Assembly: GCA_913776675.1 (NCBI GenBank)
Contig: CAJYRE010000425.1
Coordinates: 1-7,850 of the forward strand
Source of the DNA: Rhizobiaceae bacterium
Lineage (GTDB): Bacteria; Pseudomonadota; Alphaproteobacteria; Rhizobiales; Rhizobiaceae
Direction of reading: 5' to 3'
Length of the DNA stretch: 7,850 nt
The position numbers and the translations under genes were made by a program. Positions 6,644 through 7,850 of the stretch are shown here, one piece after another. The notes under the pieces are model-generated. The model saw nothing but the letters and a program-made list of their open reading frames with translations, did not search any database and was not told the DNA's origin. Positions within the stretch are counted from its first letter, which is position 1; every line of letters starts with the position of its first letter.

Positions 6644-6718
6644 CAAATATGCTCTGGTTCGTCCGCCGTTTTGTTGTATTTAGAAATCTTCCCGATGAAC
6701 GATGAACCGGCACAAATC

Positions 6719-7850
6719 ATGACTGACGACAAAACGAAGACATCGCCCACCTCTGGTGACCTGGATGAACAGGCCCTGTTTTATCATCTTCACCCGCGTC
6801 CGGGTAAGCTGGAAATTCAGGCAACCAAGCCGCTTGGCAACCAGCGGGATCTTGCGCTGGCCTATTCGCCGGGCGTTGCTGCTCCCTGTCTGGCCATCCG
6901 GGATAATCCGCAAACTGCGGATGATTACACCGCGCGGGCCAATCTCGTTGCTGTCATTTCCAATGGTACCGCAGTTCTGGGCCTTGGCAATATCGGCCCT
7001 CTTGCATCCAAGCCGGTCATGGAAGGCAAGGCCGTTCTGTTCAAGAAATTTGCTGGCATTGATGTGTTCGACATCGAAGTGGACGCTCTGAGCGTGGACA
7101 CCATGGTGTCCACCGTGGCCGCCCTTGAGCCCACCTTCGGCGGCATCAATCTGGAAGACATCAAAGCCCCTGAATGCTTTGAAATCGAACAGCAATTGCG
7201 TGAACGCATGAATATTCCGGTATTCCATGACGATCAGCACGGCACCGCGATTATTGTTGCTGCCGCGATTTTGAATGGTCTGGAACTGGCTGGAAAAGCC
7301 ATTGGCGATGTCAAGGTTGTGACCTCCGGGGCCGGTGCCGCAGCCCTTGCCTGTCTCAATCTTCTCGTCTCTCTGGGTGTGAAACGCGAAAACATCTGGG
7401 TGCATGATATTGAGGGGCTTGTTTACAAGGGCCGCAATGAATTGATGGACCCCTGGAAAGAAATTTATGCACAGGAAAGCGACAAGCGCGTGCTGGCTGA
7501 AAGCATTGGCGGCGCAGACGTATTTCTGGGCCTTTCTGCGGCGGGCGTTCTCAAGCAGGAACTGCTGGTGCAAATGGCCCCTAACCCGCTGATCATGGCG
7601 TTGGCCAACCCCAAGCCAGAAATCATGCCGGAAGAAGCCCGAGCGGCCCGCCCCGATGCAATGATCTGCACAGGCCGTTCTGACTATCCCAACCAGGTCA
7701 ACAACGTTCTTTGCTTCCCCTATATCTTCCGCGGCGCGCTGGATTGCGGTGCAACCACTATCAATGAAGAAATGAAAATGGCTGCCGTGAAGGCCATTGC
7801 AGCTCTTGCCCGCGAAGAAGTGTCCGAAGTGGCAGCCAAGGCCTACACTG
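6719..7850 (+). CDS. maeB: NADP-dependent malic enzyme (MaeB type), 3' partial
   Basis: This enzyme oxidatively decarboxylates malate to pyruvate with NADP as the likely cofactor, linking the TCA cycle to pyruvate and supplying NADPH. The frame stays open to the right edge; 377 residues are visible. Motifs are [20 protein letters not shown] with Tyr49, [29 protein letters not shown] with Lys104, the metal-binding NLEDIKAPE (E146, D147) and FHDDQHGTA (D171, D172), the nucleotide-binding SGAGAAA (203-209), and [12 protein letters not shown]. MaeB-type enzymes of alphaproteobacteria are about 760 residues with a phosphotransacetylase-like C-terminal domain; that half would lie beyond the window. 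I chose ATG at 6719 because [15 protein letters not shown] resembles related N-termini as I recall them; an in-frame ATG at 6695 would add eight residues. Neither has a clear ribosome-binding site. Malate and NADP specificity are family inferences. Confidence 0.95.
   Translation, partial: MTDDKTKTSPTSGDLDEQALFYHLHPRPGKLEIQATKPLGNQRDLALAYSPGVAAPCLAIRDNPQTADDYTARANLVAVISNGTAVLGLGNIGPLASKPVMEGKAVLFKKFAGIDVFDIEVDALSVDTMVSTVAALEPTFGGINLEDIKAPECFEIEQQLRERMNIPVFHDDQHGTAIIVAAAILNGLELAGKAIGDVKVVTSGAGAAALACLNLLVSLGVKRENIWVHDIEGLVYKGRNELMDPWKEIYAQESDKRVLAESIGGADVFLGLSAAGVLKQELLVQMAPNPLIMALANPKPEIMPEEARAARPDAMICTGRSDYPNQVNNVLCFPYIFRGALDCGATTINEEMKMAAVKAIAALAREEVSEVAAKAYT

Larger units (their letters stand above)
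6432..6718. other. divergent intergenic region
   Basis: These 287 bases separate the metallophosphoesterase and malic enzyme starts and must hold the promoters of both. No credible small gene is visible. There are several inverted repeats: AAAGGATCCTTT (6434-6445), a long stem (6504-6562), GGCGCGCC (6567-6574) and TTCTCT/AGAGAA (6628-6643). I could not assign a confident sigma-70 promoter; TATTTA at 6677-6682 is a possible -10 for the malic enzyme but lacks a good -35. Confidence 0.6.

Noticed and set aside
6680..7573. A 297-codon open frame on the minus strand opposite the malic enzyme
   Set aside because: It lies wholly antisense to a clearly conserved malic enzyme, its translation is rich in His, Arg and Gln without any recognised domain, and it reflects third-base codon bias of the real gene.

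Overview
The window is an ordinary-looking chromosomal segment from an alphaproteobacterium, most likely Hyphomicrobiales (Rhizobiales). I infer this from the malic enzyme, which matches my memory of Brucella- and Rhizobium-type sequences, from the fused STAS-MlaE permease, and from the MCE-protein plus auxiliary-lipoprotein gene order. Base composition and codon use look even throughout. I see no insertion sequence, integrase, tRNA, rRNA, CRISPR array or phage gene.

Layout: (1) Bases 2-1366 (+) hold most of a MocR-type regulator, a GntR winged helix fused to an aminotransferase-like domain, cut at its 5' end by the window edge. (2) Bases 1387-5384 (-) hold a tight four-gene operon, read right to left: STAS-MlaE permease, MlaF-type ATPase, long MlaD-type MCE protein, and an ABC-transporter auxiliary lipoprotein. 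Gaps are 8 and 10 bases, and the last junction overlaps as TGATG. (3) Bases 5583-6431 (-) hold an LpxH-like metallophosphoesterase. (4) About 290 bases rich in inverted repeats separate it from (5) a divergent NADP-type malic enzyme, 6719 onward (+), cut by the right edge.

The operon encodes a phospholipid ABC transporter of the inner membrane and periplasm. The permease and ATPase form the motor. The MCE protein would form a hexameric ring with a long helical extension. The lipoprotein, which resembles PqiC, would sit at the outer membrane. A STAS domain joined to the permease stands in for separate MlaB. No MlaC or MlaA gene is present here. The neighbouring phosphoesterase belongs to a family linked to lipid A synthesis, so the centre of the window concerns the cell envelope; the flanking regulator and malic enzyme have no evident link to it.

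I found no convincing undescribed system. The points most worth a second look are a Gly-His-His-Asp in place of the expected Gly-Asn-His-Asp metal-binding motif in the phosphoesterase, a long 15-pair stem in the divergent intergenic region, and the pairing of a long single-MCE protein with a PqiC-like lipoprotein.
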